From: Curtobacterium sp. VKM Ac-1393
GTDB taxonomy: Bacteria > Actinomycetota > Actinomycetes > Actinomycetales > Microbacteriaceae
NCBI RefSeq assembly: GCF_015350995.1
Contig: NZ_JADKRW010000006.1
Coordinates: forward strand, 310,001-374,000
DNA: 64,000 nucleotides
Direction: 5' to 3'
Shown: piece by piece, positions 8,947 through 16,743 of the stretch
Position numbering within the stretch: the first letter of the stretch is position 1
How the letters are laid out: the number at the start of each line of letters is the position of its first letter
The notes under the pieces: generated by a model
What the model saw: only the letters and a program-made list of their open reading frames with translations
Told to the model about the DNA's origin: nothing
The model's database searches: none
Program-made: the position numbers and the translations under genes

Positions 8947-9474
8947 TCATGCGCGCCACCGGCGGAGTTCGTCGAACGAGCGTCCCTGCGTCGACCGGTC
9001 CGCGACGAGGCGCTCGAACACGATGTTCGTCTGCGTCGTCGCGACCGACGGGTCCCCGCTGAGCTCGTCGGCGACGAAGTCCCGGAGCTGCTCGGTCGAC
9101 TCGCACGCGATGTGCACGAGGAAGTCCTTGTCGCCGGCCAGGAACGACACGTCCTGCACGACCGGCACGCGGAGCAGGCGCTTTGCGAAGTCCCGGAGTT
9201 CGTGGCGGGCGGCGGCGTGCACGCGGACCGAGACCATCGCCTCGATCGAGAACCCGAGGCGTGCGATGTCGACCTCGGCCCGGTAGCCGCGGATCACGCC
9301 GGCGTCCTCGAGCGCCCGGACCCGGGCCAGGCACGTCGACGGCGCGATGCCCACCGCTGCTGCGAGCCGGTTGTTCGGGATCCGGGCGTCGCCCGCGAGC
9401 GTCCAGAGGATGCGCTCGTCGACCTCGTCGAGGCGCGGAGCGGGATCGGGGCGGCGAGCTGCTCGGTCGGACAC
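8947..9474 (-). CDS. Lrp/AsnC family transcriptional regulator
   Basis: 175 residues. The N-terminal winged helix (LDEVDERILWTLAGDAR, then NNRLAAAVGIAPSTCLARVRAL) and the C-terminal RAM/effector domain are typical of Lrp/AsnC proteins, which sense amino acids and bind DNA as octamers. The start is GTG at 9474. It lies 9 bases after the stop of the TetR gene in the same direction, so the two regulators are probably co-transcribed. The target genes cannot be named from this sequence. Confidence 0.9.
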   Translation of the reverse strand: MSDRAARRPDPAPRLDEVDERILWTLAGDARIPNNRLAAAVGIAPSTCLARVRALEDAGVIRGYRAEVDIARLGFSIEAMVSVRVHAAARHELRDFAKRLLRVPVVQDVSFLAGDKDFLVHIACESTEQLRDFVADELSGDPSVATTQTNIVFERLVADRSTQGRSFDELRRWRA

Positions 9475-9483
9475 GCCTCGACG

Positions 9484-10050
9484 CTACCGTGACGGTGCGA
9501 GCAGGGCGCGGAGCGCGTCGCGCAGGGGGCCGGCGACGGCGTCCGGCTCTGCCGAGGTCAGCGGTTCCACCCGGGTGGACGTCCGGAACATCGTCATCCC
9601 GAGCACGACGGCCAGGGCGATCTCGGCCCGGATGAGCAGGTCGTCGGTCACCTCGTCCCCGACGGCCGTGGCGAGCCGCTGGGCGTACCGGCGCAGGGTC
9701 TCGCGGCGGATCGCGTCCGCGGCGTCGTCGCCCGACGACCGCAGCAGCAGCATGAGCTGCAGGGAGTCCTCGTCGCTCGGCGCGCGGACGACGTGGACGA
9801 CGAGGTCCTCGAGCGCCCGCTCGATGCCCGGTGCCCGCGCTTCGCCCTGGCCGAGATCCCGCGCCACCCGGTCGAGGCAGGCCCGGAACAGCCCCTCCTT
9901 CGACACGAAGTAGCGGTTGATCAGCGCCACGTTGACCCCGGCGTCGGCTGCGATGTCCCGCACCGTCGTTGCCTTGTAGCCGTCGAACGCGAACCGACGC
10001 CGCGCAGCCTGCACGAGCAGCAGTCGGGTGGCGGCGGCGTCCTTGCTCAT
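9484..10050 (-). CDS. TetR family repressor of the adjacent exporter
   Basis: 188 residues. The N-terminal TetR helix-turn-helix is clear: ATTVRDIAADAGVNVALINRYF then SKEGLF, here read in two pieces. The ligand-binding C-terminal half is divergent, as usual. It is divergent from a DHA2 exporter, and the spacer carries a twin 21-bp operator. By family logic it represses both itself and the exporter until a toxic ligand is bound. Confidence 0.92.
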   Translation of the reverse strand: MSKDAAATRLLLVQAARRRFAFDGYKATTVRDIAADAGVNVALINRYFVSKEGLFRACLDRVARDLGQGEARAPGIERALEDLVVHVVRAPSDEDSLQLMLLLRSSGDDAADAIRRETLRRYAQRLATAVGDEVTDDLLIRAEIALAVVLGMTMFRTSTRVEPLTSAEPDAVAGPLRDALRALLAPSR

Positions 10051-10077
10051 GGTCGAAGCGTACCGGCCCGGAGCGCG

Positions 10078-10143
10078 ATGTAAGCAACTGTTGACTTCTG
10101 GCGGGAACTGCGTACCCTCATCAAGTCAGCAGTTGTTTACATC
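10078..10143. promoter_or_regulatory. twin TetR operator and exporter promoter
   Basis: Two 21-base arms in inverted orientation, GATGTAAGCAACTGTTGACTT (10078-10098, given here in full as it is one arm) and its near mirror at 10123-10143, agree at 19 of 21 positions. A promoter for the exporter is nested inside: TTGACT at 10091-10096 and TACCCT at 10113-10118, spacer 16. Repressor on both arms would cover the -35 box and the start region. Confidence 0.8.
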
Positions 10144-10181
10144 ACCCCGGCACGACCACGACGACACGACCACGGAGCACG

Positions 10182-11657
10182 ATGACCGACACCATGCAGA
10201 GCCCCCGCACCGGCTCGCACCCCACCACCACCGGACGCCGGCCGAACAGCACGGCGATCATCGTCTACCTGTCCCTCGGCGGCCTGTCCTTCGCGGTCCT
10301 GCAGTCGCTCGTCGCCCCGGCGCTGTCGACCATCGGGCAGGACCTCGGCGCCTCGACGAGCGCCACGAGCTGGGTGCTGACCGCGTACCTGCTCTCGGCC
10401 TCGGTGCTCACGCCGATCCTCGGCCGTCTCGGCGACATGATCGGCAAGCGCAAGGTCCTGATCGTCGTGCTGTCGATCCTGCTCGTCGGTGCGGTGCTCG
10501 CCGCACTGGCACCGAACCTCGGCGTCCTCATCGTCGGCCGCGCGCTGCAGGGCGCCGCCGGTGCGGTGATGCCGCTGTCCATCGGCATCGTCCGTGACGA
10601 ACTGCCGAAGGAGAAGGTCAGCGTCACGATCGGCCTGCTCTCCGCCATCTTCGGCATCGGCGCCGGCGTCGGCATCGTCGCCGCCGGTCCGATCGTCGAG
10701 CACCTGTCGTGGCACTGGCTGTTCTGGCTGCCCGCCGTCCTCGTCGTCATCGCCCTGCTCGGCGCCGTCTTCGGCATGCCGGAGTCGCCGGTCCGCAAGC
10801 CCGGCCGCCTCGACATGGTCGGCACGTTCGTCCTCGCCGTCGCGCTCGTGTCCGTCCTGCTCGCGGTCAGCGAGGGCGAGACCTGGGGCTGGGGCGACGG
10901 CAAGACCATTGGGCTGCTGGTCCTCGGCGCCGTCGCACTGGTCGCGTTCGTGCTCGTGGAGCTCCGCGTCGCCGAACCACTCATCGACGTCCGGCTGTTC
11001 GCCGTCCGCGGTGTCTGGACCGCCCACGTCGTCGCGCTCGTCTTCGGCTTCGCGATGTTCGGCACCTTCGTCCTCGTGCCGACCCTGCTGCAGCTGCCGA
11101 GCGCACTCGGCTACGGCTTCGGCAAGGACGTCACCCAGGCGGGACTGTTCCTGCTGCCGACCGTCCTGATGATGATCGTCGCCGGTCCGATCGCCGGCAT
11201 CCTCGTCCGCAAGGTCGGTCCGAAGCCGCCGATGCTGCTCGGCGGGGTCGCCATCGTCGCCGCGTTCCTGCTGCCCGCGATCGCGCACGGCGCGCTCTGG
11301 CAGGTCGTCGTCTCCGGCATCCTGACCGGCATCGGCATCGGCCTGGCCCTCGCCGCCTGCTCGAACGCCATCATCGAGAGCGTCCCCGCGAACCAGACCG
11401 GCGAGGCCATCAGCGCCAACACCGTCGTCCGCACGATCGGCTCGAGCGTCGGCACCGCGGTCATCGCGGCACTCATCACCTCGCACAGCACCGCGCAGGG
11501 GCTGCCGACCGACGACGCGTTCACCATCGGTTTCTGGGCGTGCACCGGGGTCGCGGTCCTCGCCGTGCTCGCCGCCCTGGCGGCACCGTCGATGCGTGCG
11601 CGCCGCGCGGCGGCGGCGGCCCGTGGCATCGACGACCTCGAGGAGGTCGCCGAGTAG
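10182..11657 (+). CDS. DHA2-type (14-helix) MFS drug exporter
   Basis: 491 residues with about 14 hydrophobic segments. The MFS loop motif GRLGDMIGKRK is present near residue 82 and a motif-C-like glycine-rich stretch (GIGAGVGIVAAGP) near residue 165. Such proteins export toxic or cationic compounds by proton antiport. The ATG at 10182 has GGAG upstream. Control by the divergent TetR repressor is expected from the operator. It is followed by a strong GGGAGGCCCG hairpin. Confidence 0.9.
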   Translation: MTDTMQSPRTGSHPTTTGRRPNSTAIIVYLSLGGLSFAVLQSLVAPALSTIGQDLGASTSATSWVLTAYLLSASVLTPILGRLGDMIGKRKVLIVVLSILLVGAVLAALAPNLGVLIVGRALQGAAGAVMPLSIGIVRDELPKEKVSVTIGLLSAIFGIGAGVGIVAAGPIVEHLSWHWLFWLPAVLVVIALLGAVFGMPESPVRKPGRLDMVGTFVLAVALVSVLLAVSEGETWGWGDGKTIGLLVLGAVALVAFVLVELRVAEPLIDVRLFAVRGVWTAHVVALVFGFAMFGTFVLVPTLLQLPSALGYGFGKDVTQAGLFLLPTVLMMIVAGPIAGILVRKVGPKPPMLLGGVAIVAAFLLPAIAHGALWQVVVSGILTGIGIGLALAACSNAIIESVPANQTGEAISANTVVRTIGSSVGTAVIAALITSHSTAQGLPTDDAFTIGFWACTGVAVLAVLAALAAPSMRARRAAAAARGIDDLEEVAE

Positions 11658-11675
11658 GGCACTGGACCCGACCAT

Positions 11676-11720
11676 CCGGGAGGCCCGTCCTGCGTCGTCG
11701 ACGCGGGGCGGGCCTCCCGG
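11676..11720. terminator. CCGGGAGGCCCG / CGGGCCTCCCGG hairpin after the exporter gene
   Basis: Perfect 12-base arms around a ~21-base loop, 18 bases downstream of the exporter stop. Member of the dispersed CGGGAGGCCCG palindrome family; the position suggests transcription termination. Confidence 0.7.
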
Positions 11721-11853
11721 CCGTTGCGCCCACCGCCACCGGCGGCTCCGCAAGCTGGGAAGCGACCGAGCACGCCACCCCCGGCGTGACGATCATCGGA
11801 CCGGACGCGTCACAGCAGGTGGACGCGATCACCGCGCCCCGGACAGGAGACCC

Positions 11854-12291
11854 ATGAGCACCACGGACCACGACGACCCCACGACCACCAAGCCGTCCCT
11901 GCGCGACACCGTCACCGCCGGGCTGGTGCAGAAGGCCCTGGAACCGGTGCTGCGTGCGGTCCGTGACGAGGTCGCATCGGCACGGCGGGAGATCAGCGAG
12001 CGTGCGAACGGTGCGAAGACAGGGCTCGTGCTCACCGGTGCCGCCGTGGGCTGCGCGCTGACGACGCTGGTGCTGATCGCCGGGCTCGCGGTCGCACTCC
12101 TGGCACTGGCGCTGCCGGTGTGGGCCGCGACCGGGATCACCTTCGTCGTGTTCGCCGTCGTCACGGCGATCCTGTTCGTGGTCGGGCTCCGGGGCATCCG
12201 CCGGGGCGTGCCGCCCGTGCCGAAGGACACCATCCGCGCTGCGAAGGACCGTGTCGCGCACACGCGCGACGCGTCGACCTCGGCCGACTGA
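11854..12291 (+). CDS. phage-holin-family (Phage_holin_3_6-like) membrane protein
   Basis: 145 residues: a charged N-terminal amphipathic stretch, two adjacent hydrophobic helices (about residues 55-108), then a basic tail. This is the layout of the actinobacterial putative holin superfamily III/DUF1469 group, usually a chromosomal membrane protein and not a phage gene. No phage genes are nearby. The ATG at 11854 is preceded by AGGAGA. It is convergent with the next gene. Confidence 0.65.
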   Translation: MSTTDHDDPTTTKPSLRDTVTAGLVQKALEPVLRAVRDEVASARREISERANGAKTGLVLTGAAVGCALTTLVLIAGLAVALLALALPVWAATGITFVVFAVVTAILFVVGLRGIRRGVPPVPKDTIRAAKDRVAHTRDASTSAD

Positions 12292-12303
12292 GCAGCGACA
12301 GCG

Positions 12304-12810
12304 CTACATCGCGAGGGTCATGCCGACGACTGCGACCGTCATCGCGAAGACCTCACCGCTCCGCACGGCCCGGCGGTCCTCCTGCGCCCACTCGTGCCGG
12401 AGCAGCCAGCCGCTGAACGCGCAGTAGCCGATCACCCCGGCGCCGAGGACTGCGGACAAGGCGATGCCGTGCCCGGCGTGACCGCCGGCGACGCCGGTCG
12501 CGTGGCCCATCAGCAGCATGCCGGACATCACGACCGCCGACAGGGCGCGGTGCACGTCCATCGGCTCGGCGCGGCGACCGTCCGCACGACGACGGCGCAT
12601 CACGGGCAAGGGCGCGAGCAGCAGCAGCAGCGTGGCGGCGAACAGCGTCCACACCGCGCCGGCGTGCACGACGGGCATGAGCATCGCCACGAGCATCACC
12701 GCCGCCGGCACGATCACGCCGGGGCGCGGACGGTAGCGGTCACCGACGACGCAGCACACGGACGCGAACTGCGGCACCACGAGCATGGCGTCGGCGACGG
12801 TCTCGTGCAC
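12304..12810 (-). CDS. DUF5134-like polytopic membrane protein
   Basis: 168 residues with five or six hydrophobic helices. The middle has HRALSAVVMSGMLLMGHATG and the last third a RHEWAQEDRRA loop. The histidine-methionine-rich middle of such proteins hints at metal or quinone contact, but the function is not known. The GTG at 12810 was chosen because it begins the conserved VHETVADAMLVV and has AGGA just upstream. The stop is 12 bases from the convergent holin-family gene. Confidence 0.65.
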   Translation of the reverse strand: MHETVADAMLVVPQFASVCCVVGDRYRPRPGVIVPAAVMLVAMLMPVVHAGAVWTLFAATLLLLLAPLPVMRRRRADGRRAEPMDVHRALSAVVMSGMLLMGHATGVAGGHAGHGIALSAVLGAGVIGYCAFSGWLLRHEWAQEDRRAVRSGEVFAMTVAVVGMTLAM

Positions 12811-12848
12811 GGCGTGTCCTCGGTGGCTGCGGCGTGGTGCGGGGCGGG

Positions 12849-13238
12849 TCAGTCCTCGGCGCGGGCAGCGGCCTTGGCGGCGCGCTCCTGCTTCACACGG
12901 GCGTTCTCGGCGTGCACGGCGGCCTGCGTCGACCGCTCGCGGACGAGCCACTCGGGCTTCTGCTCGAGCAGCGTCTTGATCTCCGCGGTGGTGAGCTCGT
13001 CGCCGATCCCGGCCCGGGTCAGCCCCGAGATCGAGATGCCCAGCTTCTGCGCCACGACGGGTCGCGGGTGCGGGCCGTCTCGTCGGAGGTCCTCGAGCCA
13101 GGTCGGGGGGTCGGTCCGGAGCTCGTCGAAGGCGGTCCGTGTGACGGGAGCGCCCTGGAAGGACTCCGGAGCGGCCGCCAGCAAGATGCCGAGCTTCTTC
13201 GCAGCCGTTTCGGGCTTCATGGTCTGTTCCTGCGCCAT
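12849..13238 (-). CDS. DUF5997 family protein
   Basis: 129 residues, soluble and basic at the C-terminus. It opens with MKPETAAKKLGILLAAAPESFQ after six extra residues (given here in part), matching the start of the DUF5997 family. Its function is unknown. It is divergent from a LysR-type binding-domain protein with only 21 bases between the start codons; in actinobacteria these two families are often neighbours, which suggests a shared role. The ATG at 13238 has TACTCT seven bases upstream, consistent with a leaderless transcript. Confidence 0.75.
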   Translation of the reverse strand: MAQEQTMKPETAAKKLGILLAAAPESFQGAPVTRTAFDELRTDPPTWLEDLRRDGPHPRPVVAQKLGISISGLTRAGIGDELTTAEIKTLLEQKPEWLVRERSTQAAVHAENARVKQERAAKAAARAED

Positions 13239-13244
13239 GCCCCC

Positions 13245-13251
13245 TAGAGTA
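13245..13251. promoter_or_regulatory. shared bidirectional -10 element
   Basis: The 7-base block TAGAGTA reads as TAGAGT on the plus strand (9 bases before ATG 13260) and as TACTCT on the minus strand (7 bases before ATG 13238). Both spacings fit leaderless actinobacterial transcripts, so one symmetric element could drive both divergent genes. Confidence 0.55.
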
Positions 13252-13259
13252 CGGCCCCT

Positions 13260-14072
13260 ATGCTCGTCTGCATGACCGCGGCACTCACCATCGCATTCGT
13301 GCCCGGGGTCTCCCCGGCCAAGTGGGCCCGTGTCTGGCGGGATCGGCACCCCTCGATCGAGCTGCGGCTGCGCCCGATCGGGTCCGACGACGTCGACGAC
13401 ACGCTCGCCGGCGAGGTCGACATGGTCTTCGCACGGATGCCCGTCTCCGACCAGCACAACGCCATCCCGCTCTGGACCGAGACGGCCGTGGTCGCGATGC
13501 CGAAGGACTCCCCCCTCGCCGACCTGGCCGAGGTGGACCTCGCCGATGCCGAGGTGCACGTGGTCGACGCCGGCCCCGTGCCGGACGACATCGCCGCCGC
13601 GCTCGACCTGGTCGAGGCGAACGTCGGCGTGGTCGTGCTCCCCCAGTCGCTGTTCCGCGCGGCGAGCCGCAAGGACCTCGTCGCCCGCCCGCTCTTCGGC
13701 GCCGCCGGCACCCAGATCGCGCTGGTCTGGCGCGACGAGGACGCGACCGAGACCACCGAGGAGTTCATCGGCGTGGTGCGCGGGCGGACCGCCAACAGTT
13801 CGCGGGCCCAGCCAGGAGGCACGGATCGCGACGTCGACGAGGCCGTGCGTGCCGCGCGTGCCGGCTCCAAGGCCGGTGGCGGCTCCGGCGGGTCAGGCAA
13901 GGGCGGCTCGGCCAAGAGCGGAGCGGCCGCCGGCGGCGGCAAGGCGAAGGCGAAGTCGCCCGGCAGCGGCAAGTCCGGCGCCGGCAAGAAGTCCAACACC
14001 GGCAAGGGCCCCACCCCCGGACGCGGGAAGATGCGCGGCAAGCCGAGCCGGGGCTCGAAGGGCAACCGGTGA
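13260..14072 (+). CDS. LysR-type substrate-binding-domain protein without a DNA-binding domain
   Basis: 270 residues. The first ~180 are a LysR effector-binding fold (TIAFVPGVSPAKW, then VDMVFARMP and NVGVVVLPQSLF). There is no helix-turn-helix in front. The last ~85 residues are a Gly/Ser/Lys-rich tail rich in GGSGKGG and KAKAKSPG, probably disordered and able to touch nucleic acid. The start is ATG 13260 or ATG 13272; the second gives the tighter domain start. It overlaps the next gene by four bases. It probably works with the divergent DUF5997 protein. Confidence 0.75.
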   Translation: MLVCMTAALTIAFVPGVSPAKWARVWRDRHPSIELRLRPIGSDDVDDTLAGEVDMVFARMPVSDQHNAIPLWTETAVVAMPKDSPLADLAEVDLADAEVHVVDAGPVPDDIAAALDLVEANVGVVVLPQSLFRAASRKDLVARPLFGAAGTQIALVWRDEDATETTEEFIGVVRGRTANSSRAQPGGTDRDVDEAVRAARAGSKAGGGSGGSGKGGSAKSGAAAGGGKAKAKSPGSGKSGAGKKSNTGKGPTPGRGKMRGKPSRGSKGNR

Positions 14073-14539
14073 CCGACACACGCCTGCAGGAGATGCCGGC
14101 CACGCGCCTCCCGGCCTGGCTGGACCGGACCATGGCCGAGTACGTGGCGTCGCGGATGCAGGCGGGTGAGACCCGTGAGCAGGCCGAGGCGAACAAGCAG
14201 CAGTCGCTGGACCGGTGGTTCCCGAACGGGTCGCCGGCGGACGGCCACCTGGTGTGGGACGTCCTCGACCAAGACGACGCCGCGGTCGGGTACCTGTGGA
14301 TCGGTCCGTCCTCGCCGGGCGGAACCGACTGGTGGGTGTTCGACGTCGAGATCGACGAACCGCACCGGCGCCGCGGACACGCTCGCCGCGCACTCGAACT
14401 CGGCCACCGGGCCGCGGCGGAGCACGGCGCGACGAGCATCGGCCTCAACGTGTTCGGCTACAACACCGGGGCGCAGGAGCTGTACGCCGCGCTCGGGTAC
14501 CAGGTGACCGCGACGCAGATGCAGAAGCCGCTGGTCTGA
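14069..14539 (+). CDS. GNAT family N-acetyltransferase
   Basis: 156 residues. The acetyl-CoA loop is RRRGHARRALELGHRAA and the C-terminal strand NVFGYNTGAQELYAALGY is standard for GNAT enzymes. The acceptor is unknown. The GTG at 14069 overlaps the preceding stop (GTGA), so expression is coupled to the LysR-type binding protein. Confidence 0.85.
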   Translation: MTDTRLQEMPATRLPAWLDRTMAEYVASRMQAGETREQAEANKQQSLDRWFPNGSPADGHLVWDVLDQDDAAVGYLWIGPSSPGGTDWWVFDVEIDEPHRRRGHARRALELGHRAAAEHGATSIGLNVFGYNTGAQELYAALGYQVTATQMQKPLV

Positions 14540-14541
14540 GG

Positions 14542-14580
14542 GTTCTGCCGCTGGGTTCTGCCGCTGGGTTCTGCCGCTTC
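14542..14580 (+). repeat. three tandem copies of GGTTCTGCCGCT
   Basis: The unit GGTTCTGCCGCT(G) occurs three times in a row right after the GNAT stop codon; the last copy runs into TTCGTCG. Copies are identical over 12 bases. The role is unknown and slippage is likely. Confidence 0.7.
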
Positions 14581-14615
14581 GTCGCAGCAGGTTCGTCGTC
14601 ACGGCAGCTGTGTCG

Positions 14616-15461
14616 TCACAGCAGGACGGCAGCTGCTGCGCGGGTGACGCGTTCCCCGCGAGCGGCCTCGGCCGCCGCACGCGCCCGCGCGACCACGACG
14701 GCATCGGCACGCTCGGCGGAACCCCCGTCGAACGGCGGCTGCGGGTCGTACTCGATCTGCAGCTGGATCGCCTCGGCCGCCGACTGTCCGGCGAGTTCGG
14801 CCGCCAGCCACAGCGCCATGTCGATGCCCGCGCTGACGCCCGCCGCCGTGACGACCGACCCGTCGTCGACGATCCGTTCGTCGACCGACTGCGCACCGAA
14901 CGCCTCGAGCATCGGCTTCGACGCCCAGTGGGTCGTCGCGCGCTTGCCCGCCAGCAAGCCGGCGGCACCGAGGACGAACGCACCGGTGCAGACCGACGTG
15001 ACCCACGTGGCACGGGCGGCCTCGCGCCGGACGAACGCGATGACGTCAGGATCGAGCATCGCGTCGAAGGCACCGTCACCGCCGGGGACCACCAGGACGT
15101 CCGCCGGGCTCGCGTCGGCGATGGTCGTCGTCGGGACGAGGGCGAGTCCGCAGTCGCTCGGGACCGGGTCGAGCGTCGCCGCCACGTACTCGACCCGTGC
15201 GCCGGGCACACGGGACAGCACCTGCGCGGGGCCCGTCAGGTCGAGCTGCGTCAGGTTCGGGAACAGCAGGAAGGCGATCCGGACCACGGCGGGGTCGTGG
15301 TCCGGCTCCGTCGACGAGTCCGCGGCGCGCTGGTGCGCGAGTGCTGTTCCGAGCGCGGGCGCGTCGGGTTCCGGCGCGTCCCCGTCGGCGGGTACCTCGA
15401 CGATCTCGGCGTCGACCGGGTGGACGGGACGCACGCGCGGGTTCGGCTGATCGGTGCTCAT
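14616..15461 (-). CDS. DJ-1/PfpI family protein (isonitrile-hydratase-like)
   Basis: 281 residues. The first ~60 are a charged extension; the rest is a DJ-1/PfpI fold. The nucleophile cysteine sits in SVCTGAFVLGAAGLL and the fold start reads VRIAFLLFPNLTQLDLTGP. This arrangement resembles isonitrile hydratase InhA and the N-terminal half of GlxA regulators, but there is no AraC domain. ATG 15461 has TAGGGT six bases upstream, suggesting a leaderless message. The reaction is not certain. Confidence 0.8.
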   Translation of the reverse strand: MSTDQPNPRVRPVHPVDAEIVEVPADGDAPEPDAPALGTALAHQRAADSSTEPDHDPAVVRIAFLLFPNLTQLDLTGPAQVLSRVPGARVEYVAATLDPVPSDCGLALVPTTTIADASPADVLVVPGGDGAFDAMLDPDVIAFVRREAARATWVTSVCTGAFVLGAAGLLAGKRATTHWASKPMLEAFGAQSVDERIVDDGSVVTAAGVSAGIDMALWLAAELAGQSAAEAIQLQIEYDPQPPFDGGSAERADAVVVARARAAAEAARGERVTRAAAAVLL

Positions 15462-15467
15462 GCCGCG

Positions 15468-15473
15468 ACCCTA
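15468..15473 (-). promoter_or_regulatory. -10 box of a leaderless promoter for the DJ-1/PfpI gene
   Basis: TAGGGT on the minus strand lies six bases before ATG 15461, the usual spacing for leaderless actinobacterial transcripts. Confidence 0.45.
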
Positions 15474-15520
15474 GCCCGGTGTGGTCGCCGGCGGTGGGTG
15501 CTGCGGCTGTGCCCGTCCGT

Positions 15521-16183
15521 TCAGTTCCAGACGCCCGAGGTCCCACGCCGGTGGCTGCCGAGCAGGTGCGTGTCGACGATGCCGAGCGCCTCCATCAGCG
15601 CGTGCATCGTGGTCGGACCGACGAAGGCGAAGCCGCGCTTCCGCAGCGCCTTCGACAGCGCGACCGACTCGTCGGACGTCGTCGGGACCTGGTCGTACGA
15701 CTCCGGCGCAGGCGTCGCATCCGGACGGAACGACCAGACGACGTCGGCCAGACCGCCGTCCTGCCGCAGGGCGATCGTGGCGTTCGCGTTCGTGATGGTC
15801 GCGAGGATCTTCGCCCGGTTCCGCACGATGCCCGCGTCGGCCATCAGTCGAGCGACGTCGTCCTCGCCGAAGCCCGCGACGGTGTCGGCGTCGAAGTCCG
15901 CGAAGGCCGCACGGAAGGCCGGACGCTTCGCCAGGATCGTGCGCCAGGACAGGCCGGACTGGAACGCCTCGAGTGACAGCCGCTCGAACACCCCGCGCTC
16001 GTCCCGCACGGGCATGCCCCACTCGGTGTCGTAGTAGTCACGGAGCAGCTCGTCCGTCGACGCCCACACCGGTCGGGCCAGGCCGTCGTCGCCGATCACG
16101 AGGTCGGAGCGGGGCGTGGCTGCGGGCTCGGTGGCTGCAGGCTCGGTGGCTGCAGGCTCGGTGGCTGCGGGCTCGGTGCTCAT
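15521..16183 (-). CDS. tag: DNA-3-methyladenine glycosylase I
   Basis: 220 residues. Tag removes 3-methyladenine from alkylated DNA. The family core is clear: the RPVWA, YDTEWGMP, SLEAFQSGLSW (catalytic Glu) and GFAFVGPTTMHALMEALGIVD segments are in order. The usual zinc-snap ligands look mostly lost: the first Cys and His positions read V and Y, and the last Cys reads S, leaving one His. The N-terminus has four in-frame copies of AATEP encoded by 15-base tandem repeats. The ATG at 16183 was chosen since the next in-frame codon upstream lies outside the family region. Confidence 0.85.
   Translation of the reverse strand: MSTEPAATEPAATEPAATEPAATPRSDLVIGDDGLARPVWASTDELLRDYYDTEWGMPVRDERGVFERLSLEAFQSGLSWRTILAKRPAFRAAFADFDADTVAGFGEDDVARLMADAGIVRNRAKILATITNANATIALRQDGGLADVVWSFRPDATPAPESYDQVPTTSDESVALSKALRKRGFAFVGPTTMHALMEALGIVDTHLLGSHRRGTSGVWN
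16123..16180. repeat. 15-base tandem repeat inside the start of tag
   Basis: Four copies of GGCTGC(A/G)GGCTCGGT encode AATEP repeats at residues ~5-24 of the glycosylase. The repeat length is a multiple of three, so copy changes keep the frame. Confidence 0.8.
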
Positions 16184-16230
16184 CGCACCATCCTGGCCTG
16201 CGCCGCCGACACCGACGTTGCCTGCCGTGG

Positions 16231-16647
16231 TCACTCGGCCGGTGGGCCGTCCTGGGCAGCCTGCGGGTCCATCCACACGTACTCCCAGCGGTGGCCGTCC
16301 GGGTCGGTGAAGCTGCGCTGGAACATGAAGCCGAGGTCCATCGGCGCGCGGTCCTCGCTCGCGCCGGCCGCGACGGCGTCGTCGACGATGCGGTGCACCT
16401 CGTCCTTCGACCCGGCGGTGAGCGAGTTGATCACCTCGACGGTGCCGGCGTCGGCGATCGTCTTGTCGGTGAACTCGACGAACTTCGCGTGGGTGAGCGC
16501 CATGACGTAGATCGTGTCGCTGATCACGATGCACGCAGCGGTGTCGTCGCTGAACATCGGGTTGATCGAGTAGCCGAGGGCCTCGTAGAACGCCTTCGAG
16601 CGCTCGAGGTCGGCGACGGGCAGGTTGATGAAGACCATCGTGTCCAT
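16231..16647 (-). CDS. VOC (glyoxalase/bleomycin-resistance fold) family protein
   Basis: 138 residues. It opens with MVFINLPVADLERSKAFYEALGY and ends with SFTDPDGHRWEYVWMDP, the classic two-module VOC pattern of the PhnB/lactoylglutathione-lyase-like group. The specific reaction is unknown. The ATG at 16647 has AAGGAA upstream. It lies 47 bases after tag in the same direction and may be co-transcribed with it. Confidence 0.85.
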   Translation of the reverse strand: MDTMVFINLPVADLERSKAFYEALGYSINPMFSDDTAACIVISDTIYVMALTHAKFVEFTDKTIADAGTVEVINSLTAGSKDEVHRIVDDAVAAGASEDRAPMDLGFMFQRSFTDPDGHRWEYVWMDPQAAQDGPPAE

Positions 16648-16731
16648 GGGGAGGTTCCTTTCGTCACGCTCAACCTGGCCCGTCGCGGGGTGGTCCGCAA
16701 CTGTTCCCTCCCGGTACCGTCTGGTACACAA

Positions 16732-16737
16732 TATGCT
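16732..16737 (+). promoter_or_regulatory. -10 box of a leaderless promoter for the DUF3800-like gene
   Basis: TATGCT six bases before ATG 16744, in a short AT-rich patch. A GGTACC-N4-GGTAC motif lies just upstream and might hold an operator. Confidence 0.5.
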
Positions 16738-16743
16738 GGATCG

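Noticed and set aside
11854..12291. prophage remnant because of the holin-family protein
   Set aside because: No other phage genes nearby; this family is common as an ordinary chromosomal membrane protein.
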